Of a stretch of 64,000 nucleotides of DNA, positions 62,399-64,000 are shown piece by piece. The notes below the pieces were generated by a model, which did not search any database, was not told the origin of the DNA, and saw only the letters and a list, made by a program, of their open reading frames with translations. Position 1 is the first letter of the stretch. The number at the start of each line of letters is the position of its first letter. Location of the stretch: positions 67,001-131,000 of the forward strand of contig NZ_JONW01000005.1 of the NCBI RefSeq assembly GCF_000712075.1, read 5' to 3'. The stretch is from Caulobacter sp. UNC358MFTsu5.1. Lineage in GTDB: Bacteria; Pseudomonadota; Alphaproteobacteria; Caulobacterales; Caulobacteraceae. A program made the translations under genes and the position numbers.

Positions 62399-62613
62399 GG
62401 CGCTCAGGGACGCTACGTCCCGCTCTGGGTCAAGACCGGTCGGTCGGCCGACTGATCGCACATCAAATGATCGGTCGAACTAACCTAGATCAACGCCCGC
62501 CTCCGCCCATCCGCCTAGGATGTGTCGATCCACGGAGGCTCTGTGTCGACCAGACCTATCGAACGCGGCGGCGCCGACAGGGTTCAGCGAGCCCCAGCCC
62601 TAAGAGGGCCTGC

Positions 62614-63381
62614 TTGAGCCGCCTGCTCATCGCCAGCCTGGACCGCTTCGGTCCCTTGCGCGACAGCGTCCGCGACAGCCTGATGTCGTGCACCCAGACC
62701 GTCGAGCGCTTCGAGGCGGGACAAACGATCCTGGCGGCGGGCGGACGATCGCAGTTGCGACTTCTGTCGCGCGGCCTGGCGGTCAGGCAGCGCGTGCTGC
62801 CAGACGGCGGGCGGCAGATCTTCGGCGTCGCCACGCCCGGCGACCTGATCGATATGGCTGGGCTGTTCGTCGGCGCCGATCACGAGGTGCAGGCCCTTGG
62901 GTCGTGCGAGGTGCGCAAGACCACTACCCACGAACTGCGCACGATGGTCCGCGCGCATCCTAATCTGCTGGCCGCCCTCTGCCGTGTCGTGCTGACCGAG
63001 GCCCAACAGCAGCGCAACTGGATGATCGGCCTGGGACGGCGCTCGGCCGCGGCGAGGACCGCCAATCTGCTGTGCGAGGTCTATTGGCGGCAGCAGGCGC
63101 TGCAGCTGGCGCGGGACGGTCACTGCGAGTTCCCCGCCGTGCAGGGCGACATCGCCGACGCCTTGGGCCTTTCGGTCGTCCACATCCACCGCGTGCTTCG
63201 GGGCCTGCGCGACGACGGTCTGGCAACACTGCGCAACGGGACGCTGCAAATCGACGACTGGGACAAGCTCGCGGCCCTAGGGTCGTTTGACGCCGAGCGG
63301 CTGCGGCCGCAACAGGATCCCGCAGAGCAGGCCACAGTCACGACCGCCCGACGTCACGCGATAAGCCCTGACGAGGCCTGA
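62614..63381 (+). CDS. Crp/Fnr-family regulator
   Basis: A 255-residue regulator. Sensor domain with RFEAGQTILAAGGRSQLRLL, FGVATPGDLIDMAGLFVGAD; HTH near 190-230 (PAVQGDIADALGLSVVHIHR, VLRGLRDDGLATLRNG). No Cys cluster. Start is a TTG with AGAGGG 5 bases upstream. The two regulators are clearly related and face away from each other across 215 bases. Confidence 0.87.
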   Translation: MSRLLIASLDRFGPLRDSVRDSLMSCTQTVERFEAGQTILAAGGRSQLRLLSRGLAVRQRVLPDGGRQIFGVATPGDLIDMAGLFVGADHEVQALGSCEVRKTTTHELRTMVRAHPNLLAALCRVVLTEAQQQRNWMIGLGRRSAAARTANLLCEVYWRQQALQLARDGHCEFPAVQGDIADALGLSVVHIHRVLRGLRDDGLATLRNGTLQIDDWDKLAALGSFDAERLRPQQDPAEQATVTTARRHAISPDEA

Positions 63382-63390
63382 CCCATAGTC

Positions 63391-63404
63391 CGATCAATTG
63401 ATCG
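63391..63404. promoter_or_regulatory. Perfect 14-base palindrome
   Basis: CGATCAATTGATCG directly follows the second regulator gene; a related CCTTGATCAAAGG core lies at 63498-63510, before the DUF6894 gene. TTGATCAA-type cores recall Crp/FixK half sites (TTGAT...ATCAA), so these may be binding sites for the neighbouring regulators. Confidence 0.4.
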
Positions 63405-63535
63405 CAAGCGCGACCAGGCAAGGCGTGAGCGGTCAACCAAAGCTCACCGTTGAGCCGCCTATCGGCATTGGACGTGGAACAGCGCCGCTCAGGGAACCTT
63501 GATCAAAGGCGGGCCAGACCGCGCGAGGTGCGGCG

Positions 63536-63757
63536 ATGAAGACCTATCACTTCGATATTTCGGGCGAGGTGCGACCGACGCTCGAAGTCGTCGAAGCCGC
63601 CGACGACGCCTCCGCCGCACGCCAGGCGCTGCTTTTACTATCGGAAATCCTGCGCGACCGGGCCCTCTCCGCCGATGCCGGCGTGGCCCTGCGTATCGTA
63701 GTCCGCGATGACCGAGGCCGCACGATCTGGGACGGCGCGGCTTCGGGCCGGCTCTGA
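63536..63757 (+). CDS. DUF6894 family small protein
   Basis: A 73-residue protein: MKTYHFDISGEVRPTLEVVE, AADDASAARQALLLLSEILR, then VALRIVVRDDRGRTIWDG, the short strand-helix-strand pattern of DUF6894. Function unknown. Just before the ligase gene, 49 bases away. Confidence 0.65.
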   Translation: MKTYHFDISGEVRPTLEVVEAADDASAARQALLLLSEILRDRALSADAGVALRIVVRDDRGRTIWDGAASGRL

Positions 63758-63806
63758 CGCGGAACGTCGTATCGCGCGTGGCGCTATGTGACGGAAGGGA
63801 TCTTAA

Positions 63807-64000
63807 ATGACCAACCGCCTGACCCAGGCCCAGGCCATGGAGGCCCAGTCGGCGCCGGCCCTGCCGAGCGATGCGGGCTGGTGGTACGAGCCCAAATGGG
63901 ACGGCTTCCGCTGCCTGGCCTTCCGGCAGGGCCGGGTCGTGACCTTGCAGGCCAAGTCCGGCAAGCCGCTGACCCGCTACTTCCCCGAGGTCGTCGATCT
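63807..64000 (+). CDS. ATP-dependent DNA ligase (partial, N-terminus)
   Basis: The first 64 residues of a ligase whose end lies outside the window. The nucleotidyl-transfer motif I WWYEPKWDGFRCLAF holds the catalytic lysine; QAKSGKPLTRYFPEVVDL is typical of LigC/LigD-type ligases. In bacteria these act in non-homologous end joining or base-excision repair. Confidence 0.9.
   Translation, partial: MTNRLTQAQAMEAQSAPALPSDAGWWYEPKWDGFRCLAFRQGRVVTLQAKSGKPLTRYFPEVVD

Overview
The window is GC-rich alphaproteobacterial DNA. It fits Caulobacter or a close relative: it carries the sfsA, map and radC genes, a TonB-dependent receptor of the Xanthomonas/Caulobacter type with its own FecI/FecR pair, a DUF2939 protein, LuxR-like small regulators, and inverted CCCGGCGAATGCCGGG repeats typical of such genomes. 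The genus is an inference from gene content, not from a marker gene.

Bases 1-8434 are ordinary chromosome: an acyl-CoA ligase, small hypothetical genes, regulators, cinA, sfsA, DUF2939, map and radC. radC breaks right after the His-Asn-His-Pro of its metal-binding motif. A tyrosine recombinase gene starts about 190 bases further on, so this is the left end of an integrated element. The element (about 8.4 to at least 38 kb) is an integrative conjugative element. It holds a HigB/HigA-like toxin-antitoxin pair, DUF736 and DUF2274 genes, and a complete minus-strand P-type transfer operon (traG, copG-like, trbB-C-D-E-J-L-F-G-I). Further right are a VirD2/DUF3363 relaxase, an IS110 transposase, a lytic transglycosylase, the TraF protease, an AlpA-like regulator, a second DUF736 gene with a decayed inverted copy, a plasmid-type ParB and an ArdC antirestriction protein. 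Its right part carries unnamed genes, a thermonuclease-like protein, two small zinc-ribbon proteins and an AlkB-type dioxygenase. The lost 3' end of radC was not seen anywhere in the window, so the true right boundary is unresolved and may lie beyond base 64000.

From 38.8 to 47.4 kb lie metabolic and sensory genes: a divergent LysR/NmrA pair, a single-domain response regulator, a pectin methylesterase, and a sigma factor, FecR and STN-domain TonB receptor set that looks like a cell-surface signalling system.

From 47.5 to 64 kb the genes look like a stress and storage block. A two-domain KaiC-like ATPase overlaps a hybrid histidine kinase. Then come an HhH protein, small stress-type proteins, Hsp20 and a haem-oxygenase-like iron protein. 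A tight cyanophycin operon follows (small ORF, cyanophycin synthetase, isoaspartyl peptidase, cyanophycinase), which would make, mobilise and finish degrading an Asp-Arg nitrogen store. It converges on a methyltransferase gene. An alpha/beta hydrolase with a DUF6766 membrane protein, two divergent Crp/FixK-like regulators, a DUF6894 protein and the start of an ATP-dependent DNA ligase complete the window.
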